Below, piece after piece: positions 18,131 through 26,607 of a DNA stretch of 58,299 nucleotides (within the stretch, counting starts at the first letter, position 1; each line of letters begins with the position of its first letter). This DNA comes from Acidobacteriota bacterium. Lineage in GTDB: Bacteria; Acidobacteriota; Terriglobia; Versatilivoradales; Versatilivoraceae. The stretch covers positions 1-58,299 of the forward strand of contig JAPPDF010000095.1 in assembly GCA_028875575.1 (NCBI GenBank), written 5' to 3'. The notes under the pieces are model-generated. The model was not told where the DNA came from, made no database searches, and saw only the letters and a program-made list of their open reading frames with translations. Position numbers and translations under genes: made by a program.

Positions 18131-18505
18131 ATGGAAAAACTCTTCTCAGTTGCCGAGGCCAACGCCCTGCTTCCTCGGCTCAGACAATTGTTGAGTCGGG
18201 TACAAACCGATAAACGGCGATTGGTTGCCATGAAGGCTGCTGTGGAAGGGGCTCGGGAAGGCCATGTGCGCGACTGGGGCACCCCTCAGGGTCCCGCTTA
18301 TATCCAGATCCTGGAGAGCTTCCAGGAGAGCGTCCACAATATCGAGGTACTGGGGGTTCTGGTCAAGGACTTCGATGCAGGCCTCTGCGATTTTCCCCAC
18401 AAACGCGATGGCCGTGTGGTTTACCTCTGCTGGAAACTCGACGAAAAGGAAGTTGCCTGGTGGCACGATCTCAATTCCGGCTTCGCCGGCCGGCAGCCCT
18501 TGTGA
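18131..18505 (+). CDS. DUF2203 family protein
   Basis: This 124-residue protein starts LFSVAEANALLPRLRQLL and ends with FDAGLCDFPHKRDGRVVYLC followed by WHDLNSGFAGRQPL, the pattern of the DUF2203 family. The family is found in Acidobacteriota, Bacillota and others and has no known function. It is small and soluble, and the N-terminal half is probably helical. The ATG at 18131 was chosen from family length. The gene is divergent from fabH and convergent with murB. Confidence 0.85.
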   Translation: MEKLFSVAEANALLPRLRQLLSRVQTDKRRLVAMKAAVEGAREGHVRDWGTPQGPAYIQILESFQESVHNIEVLGVLVKDFDAGLCDFPHKRDGRVVYLCWKLDEKEVAWWHDLNSGFAGRQPL

Positions 18506-18582
18506 GCTAACTCTTACCTGAGGCACTCCTGTTTCAGGGACCCCTCCCATGAAACGGCGGAGCGGCTAGGTGAAAAGTGAAT

Positions 18583-18727
18583 AGTGGAGAGTGAAGAGTG
18601 GATAGTTATCTGATCCCCACGTTAAGCATCTTGTCTGTCTCGGCGCATTCGTTCAATAAGTGCAACCAAGCCATCTGGCGCTTGCCTGTTCCCGAAATCC
18701 CCCGTTAACCGCTCTTCTCTCTCCACT
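18583..18727. repeat. Imperfect inverted repeat between DUF2203 gene and murB
   Basis: The arm AGTGGAGAGTGAAGAGTGG (18583-18601) matches the reverse complement of 18709-18727 at 17 of 19 bases. Purine-rich AGTGGAGAGTG-like motifs continue outward on the right side up to the murB stop. The region 18506-18748 contains no gene. It may be a degenerate MITE or a transcription-end structure for the two convergent genes. Confidence 0.55.
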
Positions 18728-18748
18728 CTCCGCGCTCCACTCTCCACT

Positions 18749-19666
18749 CTAATCCAGCTCCGCCCCCTCGAATCCAATTAATTCCTGCTCCAGTTCCAGT
18801 TCGATCCGGAATCGTCCCAGCACCTCCTCCCGGGCCAGCCGAATCAGTCCCAGCACGTCGGAAGCCCTGGCGCCTCCCAGGTTGATCACGATTCCAGCAT
18901 GCTTGGGCGAGATCTGCGCCCGACCGAGCACTTTTCCCTTGAGACCCGCATCCTCGATGAGCTTTCCGGCATAGTGCCCCGGAGGTCGCTTGAACACGCT
19001 GCCGGCAGTGGCATACTGCCAGGGCTGGCGCTGTCTCCTCCGAGCCAGGATATCCTCGCGAATGAGAAAGAGCGATTCCTTGCAACCCGGGGGAAAGCGG
19101 AAGGTGGCGCCGGTAATGTAGGTTTCCCGAATACGAAGAGCTTCGCGGTAGGAAAATTTCACTTCATCCTTTTTCAGCACCTTGAACCGGCCCTGTCCAT
19201 CCACGCACTCAACCTCGACCAAGTGGTCGGAAATTTCGGCACCGAAGGCCCCCGCGTTCATTCTCAGGGCGCCGCCCAGAGACCCCGGAATTCCCGAAAG
19301 ACACTCCAGACCCGCCAAACCCCTTCTCAGGCACGTCTTGATGAACTCGTCCAAGACCAGACCGGCGCCGGCACTTACACTTCCCTGCTGAAAGGAGAGC
19401 CGGTTGAAACGGCCGAGATGCACGGCCACCCCCGAAAAGCCCCGATCGCTGACCAGCAGGTTGGCGCCGCCGCCCAGGACAAAACTGGGCAGGTCCCTTT
19501 CCACCAGGTAGGCGTTCAGACGGCGCAGGTCCTCCAGGTCGGCGGGACAGGCCAGCAGCCGGGCTTCCCCGCCGATGCGATAGGTGGTGCGATCCCGCAA
19601 AGGCACGCCGGCCGACACCTCTCCCCGCAGGAGCCTGCCTAGTTCCTCCTGAGTCCCGGCGTCCAC
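18749..19666 (-). CDS. murB: UDP-N-acetylenolpyruvoylglucosamine reductase MurB
   Basis: MurB is the FAD enzyme that reduces the enolpyruvyl group to make UDP-MurNAc for peptidoglycan. The protein has TTYRIGGEARLL, the FAD-binding LGGGANLLVSDRGF, GIPGSLGGALRMNAGA, the catalytic Ser in AGSVFKRPPG, and KHAGIVINLGGA; this order and the 305-residue length fit the shorter (type II) group. The start is the GTG at 19666 because GGAGG lies eight bases upstream; an ATG at 19762 has no such support and adds unrelated residues. Confidence 0.93.
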   Translation of the reverse strand: MDAGTQEELGRLLRGEVSAGVPLRDRTTYRIGGEARLLACPADLEDLRRLNAYLVERDLPSFVLGGGANLLVSDRGFSGVAVHLGRFNRLSFQQGSVSAGAGLVLDEFIKTCLRRGLAGLECLSGIPGSLGGALRMNAGAFGAEISDHLVEVECVDGQGRFKVLKKDEVKFSYREALRIRETYITGATFRFPPGCKESLFLIREDILARRRQRQPWQYATAGSVFKRPPGHYAGKLIEDAGLKGKVLGRAQISPKHAGIVINLGGARASDVLGLIRLAREEVLGRFRIELELEQELIGFEGAELD

Positions 19667-19728
19667 TTCGTGACCTCCGATTGGGGATGCCCTCAAGCTA
19701 TTCGGACCAAATGGCCCTGTCAAGTGTC

Positions 19729-19834
19729 CCGCCGGTCGAACCGGTGGGGGCCCAATCGCCAAGGTTCGTAAGAGGGCCTGGTCGAACCTGGATCAACCCG
19801 CCCGGGTAAACGGCTCCGCCGGTTCGACCGGCGG
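19729..19834. repeat. Perfect 16-bp inverted repeat
   Basis: CCGCCGGTCGAACCGG (19729-19744) is repeated in inverse orientation as CCGGTTCGACCGGCGG (19819-19834) with 74 bases between. Each arm is itself nearly palindromic (CCGGT..ACCGG). It lies between murB and the divergent yggX gene, so it could be an operator pair, a small mobile-element remnant or a cruciform. Confidence 0.6.
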
Positions 19835-19914
19835 CCGGCGACCCTTGTGGAAGGCGTTCGGCGACTTCATTCCTGCAAGATGGCCAGCCGCTCCCTCCCA
19901 AAATCACACCTTGC

Positions 19915-19936
19915 CCGGGGTGCTATAATGCCCCGG
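19915..19936 (+). promoter_or_regulatory. yggX extended -10 within an inverted repeat
   Basis: TGCTATAAT (19921-19929) is a perfect extended -10, about 55 bases before the yggX start. It is tightly flanked by CCGGGG (19915-19920) and CCCCGG (19931-19936), which form an inverted repeat centred on the promoter, a position suitable for a repressor. Confidence 0.55.
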
Positions 19937-19982
19937 CGGCCGCGGTTATTCAGCCCGCTGCCAACTGAGAGGAGACGATCCC

Positions 19983-20261
19983 ATGGCAGAACGATTGGTG
20001 CAGTGTGTGAAGCTGAAGCGCGAACTACCCGGCCTGGACCACCCACCCTTCAGCGGAGAACTGGGAGAACGGATCTACCAGAACGTTTCCCAGGAAGCCT
20101 GGGCCATGTACCGCGAGCATCTCAAGATGGTCATCAACGAGTACCGCCTCACCCTGGGAACCCAGGAGGCCAACGAGATGGTCGAGAGGCACACCGAAGA
20201 CTATTTCTTTGGGCCGGGGGCATCTCTCCCCCCAGGCTATATTCCTCCCAAGACCGTGTAG
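19983..20261 (+). CDS. yggX: Fe(2+)-trafficking protein YggX
   Basis: This 92-residue protein is close to the YggX family, which protects iron-sulfur proteins from oxidative damage and is linked to iron handling. It keeps the N-terminal Cys (LVQCVKLKRELPGLD), GERIYQNVSQEAWAMYREH and KMVINEYRLTL. A GAGAGGAGACGATCCC leader provides the ribosome binding site. It ends seven bases before the stop of the convergent hpnZ-like gene, so the two transcripts must terminate inside each other or overlap. Confidence 0.9.
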   Translation: MAERLVQCVKLKRELPGLDHPPFSGELGERIYQNVSQEAWAMYREHLKMVINEYRLTLGTQEANEMVERHTEDYFFGPGASLPPGYIPPKTV

Positions 20262-20268
20262 CACCCTT

Positions 20269-21357
20269 TCAGGGCCGAATGCCGACGCGATGGGCCCGAC
20301 TGTCCACGGCGTACCGAAAAGCCTGGCTGACCTCGCAAAGCGGGTATGTCCGGGTGAGAAGCTCGGAAAAGGGAAACCGGGTGTGGTGCTGCTCGAGGAA
20401 GGCCACCGCGGCCGACAGATCTTCCGGGGCGTAATTGTGAACGCCCCGGATCTGCAGCCATCCGCGCACCACCCGCTCCGGATCCAGGGAAAGAGGACTG
20501 CTGGGAAACACGGCCCCGACCAGCACATAGCGCCCGCCGGTCCTCAGAAGAGGCACGGCCGCCGCCATGGCGCTGGCAGCCCCCGACAGTTCCAATGCCA
20601 GGTCCACTCCGCGTCCCCGGCTGATCTCCTTTACCGTTCGGGCCAGCACTTCGGGCCCCTCTCCGACAGCTACGCAGTGGCTGGCGCCAAAGCGTTCGGC
20701 CTGCTTCAGTCTGGCTTTGTCGACGTCACAGACAATAATCCGACTGGCGCCTCGGGACCGGGCCAGAGCGCAGGCGGTCAGACCCAGCATGCCGGCACCC
20801 TGGATGAGCACGATCTCGCCCCGACAGCCTCCGCCGGCCCGCATGGCAGCCATGACCGTGGCCGTGGCGCAATTGGCCGGACAAGCCACCTCGTCGGGCA
20901 GACCCTCCGGAACCGAAACCACCGGGGTACCGGCAATCAGATGGCACACCTCCGCCAGTCCCCCGTTGAAGAGATGTTCGGGCCGAAGGCTCTCGTGTCC
21001 ATACTTGAAAAGCCGTTCGCACTTCTGCGGAAGGGTATGCCGGCAGAAGAAACATTGTCCGCAACTGGCCGCAATCGACCAGGAGATGCGATCGCCCACT
21101 GTCACCGCCCTGCCGTCCAGAGTTCGCACCGGCGGCCCCGGGCCTGCTTCGATAACTCTACCCAGGATTTCGTGACCCAGGATGGTGGGTGTGGGGGTCT
21201 GGCGGCGACCCTGATAGGTGTGGAGGTCACTGCCGCAGATTGAACTGCAGCTTACCCGGACCAGCAGTTGAGAAGATTCGGGCCGGGGCAATGGAAAACT
21301 CTCCAGGCGGAGGGGCTCTCCCGGTCCCGTGAACACTGCCGCACGCGCCTTTTCCAT
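20269..21357 (-). CDS. hpnZ: Zinc-dependent alcohol dehydrogenase, phosphonate-associated (HpnZ-like)
   Basis: This 362-residue MDR-family dehydrogenase has catalytic-zinc ligands in SSICGSDLHTYQG and LGHEILGRVIEAG, and a structural zinc site with four cysteines in CGQCFFCRHTLPQKC. The NAD(P) fold begins near LIQGAGMLGL. Its position as last gene after phnA and phnY matches the clade of dehydrogenases repeatedly found in phosphonate catabolism loci (TIGR03366, HpnZ), whose reaction is only proposed. A likely role is oxidation of a 2-hydroxyethylphosphonate-type alcohol to phosphonoacetaldehyde; this is inference. A 16-base gap to phnY supports one operon. Confidence 0.78.
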   Translation of the reverse strand: MEKARAAVFTGPGEPLRLESFPLPRPESSQLLVRVSCSSICGSDLHTYQGRRQTPTPTILGHEILGRVIEAGPGPPVRTLDGRAVTVGDRISWSIAASCGQCFFCRHTLPQKCERLFKYGHESLRPEHLFNGGLAEVCHLIAGTPVVSVPEGLPDEVACPANCATATVMAAMRAGGGCRGEIVLIQGAGMLGLTACALARSRGASRIIVCDVDKARLKQAERFGASHCVAVGEGPEVLARTVKEISRGRGVDLALELSGAASAMAAAVPLLRTGGRYVLVGAVFPSSPLSLDPERVVRGWLQIRGVHNYAPEDLSAAVAFLEQHHTRFPFSELLTRTYPLCEVSQAFRYAVDSRAHRVGIRP

Positions 21358-21373
21358 CGTCGCCCCCCTGCAA

Positions 21374-22816
21374 CTACCAGGGCAGTGAGAAGGTCTTGAC
21401 CGTGGACATGAACTTCATGGCCTCGATCACGCCTTCCTTGACTCCAAGCCCCGAATCCTTGACGCCGCCGAATGGGGTGGACTCGATTCGATAGCCCGGC
21501 ACCTGGTTGATGTTGACCGTCCCGGTGCGGATTCCCTTGACAGCCCGTATAGCTGCCTGGATATCCCGGGTCACCACCCCGGAGGAAAGCCCGTAAGCGG
21601 TGGCGTTGGCCAAGGCGATCCCGTCCTCCAGATCGCGGATGGCCAGGATGGGCGCCAGCGGCCCGAAGGACTCGTTGACCACCATCTCGCAGGTTCTGGG
21701 GACGTCCGCCACTACCGTGGGTTCCAGGAGAGCTCCTTTCCGCCGCCCGCCGCGGAGGATTCTGGCACCTGCCGCCACCGCTTCCTTCACCCGCCGCTCG
21801 AGCCCGGCCGCGGCTGCCTCGTCGATAACGGTGCCGACACGGGTGGTCCACTGTTCGGGGTCGCCCGAGGTGTATTCGCCGGTTTTCTCGACAAACAGCC
21901 GGGTGAAGGGCTCCAGCACCCTTTCGTGAACCAGTAGCCGCTTGACGGCGGTGCAGCGTTGACCGGAATTGCGATAGCACCCCTCGGCCGCCAGGCCGGC
22001 GGCCAGCTCCAGATCGGCGTCCTCCAGGATCAACAGGGGCGAGTTGCCTCCGAGCTCCAGGCACAACTTCTTGTAGCCGGCGATGGCGGCCAGGCGGTGG
22101 CCGACTGCTCCACTCCCGGTAAAGGTGACCGCCTCGATGCGGTCATGCTTGACCAGAGGCTCGGCGAATTCCTCGACGGAACCCAGCAGCACACTCAGCA
22201 TCGGCCCGGGAAGGCCGGCCTGGTAGAGCAATTCCGCAAATCGGATGGCCGCCAGAGGGGTCTTCTCCGACGGTTTCAGAATCAGGGGGGCTCCGGCAGC
22301 CACGGCCGGAGCGATCTTGTGCACCACCTGGTTCAGGGGATGATTGAAAGGCGCGATAGCCCCCACCAGGGGAACCGGCTCCCGCAGTGTGAAGATTTTC
22401 CGGGACTTGCCGTGAGTCGAGACATCTCCCGAAAACACCTGGCCTTCGTCCTTGAGAGCCTCGACCGCAGCGCATTGCAGCACGTCCAGCGCCCGTCCCA
22501 CCTCGTAGGTGGTGTCTCGCAGGCACAACCCGGACTCTCGCGTCACCAGCAGGGCGAATTCCTCGGACCGCTGCTGCAGGGCGGAACGGGCTTTCAGCAG
22601 AATTTCATGGCGCTGGTAGCGGGTCAGAGACCCTTTCCAGCCCAGCGCCTCCTCGCAGGCCCGGTCGAGGTGATCCCGGCCGGCCGTGGCGACAGCGCCC
22701 ACCAACTCGCCCGAATAGGGATTGAAGACCTCCAGGGCGTTGTGGGTCCGTAGCGGCTGTCCGGCCAGATAGCCGGGCAGATCCAGAGTTTCCTCGCGGG
22801 GCCGGCTGGGCGTCAT
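21374..22816 (-). CDS. phnY: Phosphonoacetaldehyde dehydrogenase PhnY
   Basis: This 480-residue member of the NAD(P)-dependent aldehyde dehydrogenase family should oxidise phosphonoacetaldehyde to phosphonoacetate. It shows the Asn of IAPFNHPLNQVVHK, the Glu of KKLCLELGGNSPL and the catalytic Cys of YRNSGQRCTAVKR. Assignment to phosphonoacetaldehyde rests on coupling to phnA: the start codon at 22816 overlaps the phnA stop (ATGA). A longer open frame reaching 23116 lies inside phnA and is rejected. Confidence 0.87.
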   Translation of the reverse strand: MTPSRPREETLDLPGYLAGQPLRTHNALEVFNPYSGELVGAVATAGRDHLDRACEEALGWKGSLTRYQRHEILLKARSALQQRSEEFALLVTRESGLCLRDTTYEVGRALDVLQCAAVEALKDEGQVFSGDVSTHGKSRKIFTLREPVPLVGAIAPFNHPLNQVVHKIAPAVAAGAPLILKPSEKTPLAAIRFAELLYQAGLPGPMLSVLLGSVEEFAEPLVKHDRIEAVTFTGSGAVGHRLAAIAGYKKLCLELGGNSPLLILEDADLELAAGLAAEGCYRNSGQRCTAVKRLLVHERVLEPFTRLFVEKTGEYTSGDPEQWTTRVGTVIDEAAAAGLERRVKEAVAAGARILRGGRRKGALLEPTVVADVPRTCEMVVNESFGPLAPILAIRDLEDGIALANATAYGLSSGVVTRDIQAAIRAVKGIRTGTVNINQVPGYRIESTPFGGVKDSGLGVKEGVIEAMKFMSTVKTFSLPW

Positions 22817-24051
22817 TGGGATCCTCCCTCGCAAAGATAGGCAAACAGGTCGAAATTTCTCGGGTCCCTGGCTGCTCCCGCCCGCGTTCCGGACTCGGAG
22901 AGCAGCAGGGGCACCGTTTCCTCGAAGCGGCCGCCATGGGACCTCAAGTCGCCCCTCAGAGGGCTCAGGTCGTGATACTCGGGCGTGCGGCCCATCACGA
23001 CATCCCGATCCGAAAACACCATCAGGTCCCCAATGCGGTCCGGCGGGAGCTCCAGACGGGTGGCCGCCTCCGGTCGCCTGCACACCTCGGTCACACCCTG
23101 ACGTCGAGACAGCCATTGGACCACGTCCTTCTCGGAAACTCCATCAGCCAAGTGAATCGTCACTGCCGACCCCAAGGCACCGTGGTGCACCACGTAGGGA
23201 TCGGTGATGGGGCAGATCACCGTCACACCCCCGCCAAACTGCTCCCGGAGCTCGCTCTCCAGGTAGATCACGTTGGGCCGGCCGTCGGGTTTGGTCTTGG
23301 CATTCATTCCATGATCCGCCGTGGCTCCGACGACGGCGCCCAACCCCAGCAGGCGGCCCAACTGGTGGTCGATGGCTTCATAGAAGTCCAGCGCCTCGGG
23401 AGCCGACGGTGCATGGCGGTGTTGCACGTAGTCGGTCAGCGACAGATAGAGGAAGTCCGACTGGCGGCTCTCCAACAGGGACACGCCGGCGCGCAAGACG
23501 AACAGGCTGGCCTCGGCGCTGTAGATGTCGGGACTGCCCTCCCGGACGGTCTCCGCCAGACTCTCCAGACCCGGAAGATCCAGCATCTGCTCGCCGGCCC
23601 GCTCCGACGAAAAAGCAATTCCCTGAAGTCCGCGGGTCAACAGGTCGCGCAGTTTTTCCTTGGCCGTCACCATGGCCACCTTCCTTCCCGAACGGGCGGC
23701 GGCCGCCAGGATGGTGTCGCACCGCAGGTAGCGGGCCGAGTTCATCATGACCTCGGCGCCGCTTCGGGGATCGAGAAAGAAGTTGCCGGAAATACCTGTG
23801 ACGGAAGGAGGAACACCGGTGACGATACAGGCGTTGTTGACGTTGGTGTAGGTGGGCAGAGCTGCCCGGGCCAGCCCCCGGTAGCCGCCGGCAGCCATTC
23901 GGGCCAGGTGGGGCATGCAGCCCCGGGAGAGCGCCACCGTCAGGTAGTCGTCCTCGCAGCCGTCCATGCAGATCGCTACCACCGGCTTGGCCGGCGGCTC
24001 GTACCGGCGGCCGTTAACGGAGAAGGGTGAAGTGGAGAAGGTTGCATTCAT
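22813..24051 (-). CDS. phnA: Phosphonoacetate hydrolase PhnA
   Basis: This zinc-dependent member of the alkaline-phosphatase superfamily cleaves phosphonoacetate to acetate and phosphate. The 412-residue protein has the first metal Asp in VVAICMDGCEDDYL, the Thr nucleophile in LPTYTNVNNACIVTG, the metal-ligand region LSLTDYVQHRHA, and GATADHGMNAK with Asp-His. The C-terminal LRSHGGRFEETVPLL carries the last His. These features distinguish it from plain phosphodiesterases. It is followed by the overlapping phnY gene and preceded by a transporter gene at 18 bases. Confidence 0.92.
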   Translation of the reverse strand: MNATFSTSPFSVNGRRYEPPAKPVVAICMDGCEDDYLTVALSRGCMPHLARMAAGGYRGLARAALPTYTNVNNACIVTGVPPSVTGISGNFFLDPRSGAEVMMNSARYLRCDTILAAAARSGRKVAMVTAKEKLRDLLTRGLQGIAFSSERAGEQMLDLPGLESLAETVREGSPDIYSAEASLFVLRAGVSLLESRQSDFLYLSLTDYVQHRHAPSAPEALDFYEAIDHQLGRLLGLGAVVGATADHGMNAKTKPDGRPNVIYLESELREQFGGGVTVICPITDPYVVHHGALGSAVTIHLADGVSEKDVVQWLSRRQGVTEVCRRPEAATRLELPPDRIGDLMVFSDRDVVMGRTPEYHDLSPLRGDLRSHGGRFEETVPLLLSESGTRAGAARDPRNFDLFAYLCEGGSQ

Positions 24052-24069
24052 GGTTGTTGGGTGCAGCAG

Positions 24070-25332
24070 CTACCTCCGGACAAAGAGTGCAATCGCCCCG
24101 CTGAGCAGGCAGGCGCCGGCCACCAGCGGAAACACCAGACCGGTGTCGTCACCGCTCCGTTGGATCATCCATCCGATGAAGGGCTCTCCCAGTCCCGCCA
24201 GCAGGTAGGCATGCATGTTCATGATTCCGGTGCCGGTGCCCGCGTAACGGGTCCCCAGCAGATCGGGGCACAGAGCCCAGAACGCCGACTGGGGGCCGTA
24301 GGTGAAGAACCCGCAAAGTGCCAGCAATGTCATGGACCAAAAGAAATGGTACGGCAACAGGTACATGGCGGTGCAGGCCAGGGAGGCAGCCGTCATGAAC
24401 AGGAAGATGACCCGCGACCGATTGGAATGAAAGACCCGGTCGGACAGCCAGCCGCTGCTTACGGCACCCAGGGCCATGCCTGCCGGCAGCGCCACGGTGA
24501 TCCAGGTCCGACCGGCAAAGCCTCGCCAGCCCGCCCCCAGAAAGTGGACCGGCACCCAGGTCAACAGGCCGTAGCGGGCCAGGCTCTGGAAACCGATGGC
24601 CAGGCTGGCGATCATGAAGCGCCAATTGGAACACACCTGCCGGTAACGATGCCAGGTGGTTTCTTCGTTGTCTTCCTTTCCTTGGGGCGCGGACCTGCCT
24701 TCAGCCGGATTGTCTTCCAGGTGATTCGACTCGGAGAAACCGAGTTCCTCGGGGCGGTCACGAGCTACCCGGAAGTAGAACGCTCCGCCCAGCAGAAGCA
24801 GCAGCACCGGGAGACGAAAGATCCAGCGCCAGTTCAAATCCAGGGCCAGAATGAGATTGGAGGTGGTGAATGCCAGAACGGAGGACAGACCGGCCGCGCC
24901 AACGTAAAGACCGTAGACCTTCCCTCGCTCCCGGCGGCTCCACCAATTGGACAGCACCCGACTCCCCGGGGCCCAGCCCATGGACTGCGCGTAGCCGTTG
25001 ATGGCCCAGGGAACCAACAGGCTCACCAAGCCGCCGGCGAAACTGACCCCCCAATTGAACATACAGGAGAGCAGCGCCCCCAGGCTCATCATCCGGCGAC
25101 CACCGAAACGATCCCCCAGGTTCCCGTTGACGGCCTGCCCGGCGGCATAGCTCCACAACATGGCGCTGCTGACCCACCCCAGACCGGCTTTGCCGATGCC
25201 CAGTTCCTGCTCTATGCCCGGAATGGCGAAACCGAAGGTCTGCCGGCCGGTGTAGTAGAACAGGTAGCAGAGCATGGTGGCACAAAGAATACGCCACTGA
25301 GCCCGCCGAAACCGACGGTTCTCTTCCGCCAT
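24070..25332 (-). CDS. MFS transporter, GlpT/OPA-like, probable phosphonate importer
   Basis: This protein of about 420 residues has around twelve hydrophobic segments. The first helix region YLFYYTGRQTFGFAIPG resembles organophosphate:phosphate antiporters (GlpT/UhpT type), in which an Arg in helix 1 binds the phosphoryl group, and GDRFGGRRMMSLG is the MFS loop motif. A hydrophilic loop rich in acidic and polar residues separates the two six-helix halves. As first gene of the phnA-phnY-hpnZ run it probably brings in the phosphonate substrate. The ATG at 25332 is preferred; one at 25368 would add a twelve-residue Arg-rich tail. Confidence 0.83.
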   Translation of the reverse strand: MAEENRRFRRAQWRILCATMLCYLFYYTGRQTFGFAIPGIEQELGIGKAGLGWVSSAMLWSYAAGQAVNGNLGDRFGGRRMMSLGALLSCMFNWGVSFAGGLVSLLVPWAINGYAQSMGWAPGSRVLSNWWSRRERGKVYGLYVGAAGLSSVLAFTTSNLILALDLNWRWIFRLPVLLLLLGGAFYFRVARDRPEELGFSESNHLEDNPAEGRSAPQGKEDNEETTWHRYRQVCSNWRFMIASLAIGFQSLARYGLLTWVPVHFLGAGWRGFAGRTWITVALPAGMALGAVSSGWLSDRVFHSNRSRVIFLFMTAASLACTAMYLLPYHFFWSMTLLALCGFFTYGPQSAFWALCPDLLGTRYAGTGTGIMNMHAYLLAGLGEPFIGWMIQRSGDDTGLVFPLVAGACLLSGAIALFVRR

Positions 25333-25467
25333 GTCCGGCCCGCGCCTGACGCCGGGTCGTTGGTGCATGATGGCTACTTACGGGTCTTCAGCAACTTCTC
25401 GGGAATTTTGGGGGATCCTGCGGAAACAGTGAATGTCGAGCGCGCCTACGAGGGCTTCATGGCGCAA

Positions 25468-26481
25468 TCACCCACCCAGGCTGATCATCTCTATCTTCTT
25501 GTGATCTTCGGCGCGATAACCCTGGTGCGAATGGAGGGCCTCCAGCCGGGATTCCGAGTAACGGTCGCTCCTCCCATTCCAGATGGAAACCAGCCGTTCG
25601 CGAAGCTCCCGATCGGAGGCTCCTACCCGCATTGGCGTCTTGAGGTCGTGTCCGACCTCTGAAAAGAGGCAGGTGACGAACTTTCCATCCGCGGTCAGCC
25701 TGGCCCGGCTGCATCCGCTGCAAAAGGGTTCGGTGACCGAAGCGATCACACCGAAATCGCCCCCACCGTCAGCAAACCGGTAGTCGACTGCCGGCGCCCT
25801 GCCCTGCTCCCGGCCCACCTCGGTCATGGGAAAGACGGAACGGATTTGCTCCAGAATTTCCTCCTTGGAAACCATCTTTTCCGATTTCCAACTGTTGGAA
25901 TTCCCCACGTCCATGTATTCGATGAACCGAATACCGAACCCGTGGGAGCGGGAGAACTCCACCAGCGGGATGATCTCGTCGTCATTGACCCCTCGTTCCA
26001 CAACCGTGTTGATCTTGATGGGATGGAAGCCCTGGCTCCGGGCGGCAAACAGTCCCTCCAACACTTTGTCCAGGTTGCCCCGCTTGACGATCCGCTTGAA
26101 CTTTTCCGGATCCAGGGTGTCCAGGCTGACGTTGATTCGTTTCAGCCCGGCCGCCTTGAGGAGGGGGGATTGCTCGACCAGCAGGGCCCCATTGGTGGTC
26201 AGACACAAGTCCTGCAGCCCCCTGAGGGAAGCCAGCCTCTCCACCAGCCGGTGCAGGTCCTTGCGCAGCAGAGGCTCGCCTCCGGTCAGTCGAATTCTCT
26301 CCACGCCCAGCCCAATGAGAATGCGGGCCAGGCGTTCGATTTCCTCGAAGGTCAGGATCTCCTGCTTGGCGATCCAGACATACTCGTCAAAGGGCATGCA
26401 ATAGGTGCAGCGGAAGTTGCACCTATCCGTCACCGATATCCTCAGGTCCTTCAGAGGACGTTGAAAGGCATCGACCAGCAT
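25468..26481 (-). CDS. moaA: GTP 3',8-cyclase MoaA
   Basis: MoaA is the radical SAM enzyme of the first molybdenum-cofactor step. The 337-residue protein has the SAM-cluster motif CNFRCTYC, LTGGEPLLR, a C-terminal second-cluster motif FCSGCSRARLTADGKFVTC, and ends in a Gly-Gly pair, the tail needed for catalysis in characterised MoaA. The start at 26481 has GGTGG upstream; the alternative ATG at 26517 directly abuts a terminator hairpin. No moaC, moaE or moeA is nearby, although mobA is in the window. Confidence 0.94.
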   Translation of the reverse strand: MLVDAFQRPLKDLRISVTDRCNFRCTYCMPFDEYVWIAKQEILTFEEIERLARILIGLGVERIRLTGGEPLLRKDLHRLVERLASLRGLQDLCLTTNGALLVEQSPLLKAAGLKRINVSLDTLDPEKFKRIVKRGNLDKVLEGLFAARSQGFHPIKINTVVERGVNDDEIIPLVEFSRSHGFGIRFIEYMDVGNSNSWKSEKMVSKEEILEQIRSVFPMTEVGREQGRAPAVDYRFADGGGDFGVIASVTEPFCSGCSRARLTADGKFVTCLFSEVGHDLKTPMRVGASDRELRERLVSIWNGRSDRYSESRLEALHSHQGYRAEDHKKIEMISLGG

Positions 26482-26522
26482 GATGGAAACCACCGCTTCC
26501 GGAATGTTGGAAGCCATCTATG

Positions 26523-26558
26523 AAAAAAGGCCATTCCTCCTCTCGGAAAAATGGCCTT
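26523..26558 (-). terminator. Rho-independent terminator after erpA
   Basis: On the minus strand the 9-bp stem AAGGCCATT/AATGGCCTT is followed directly by TTTT, with a 14-base loop. It ends erpA transcription 50 bases after its stop and lies immediately upstream of moaA, so moaA needs its own promoter within or after it, or read-through. Confidence 0.78.
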
Positions 26559-26607
26559 CGGATCTCTGCAACCCGTATCCGCAAACGGATCTCAGACGGC
26601 TGCCGAA

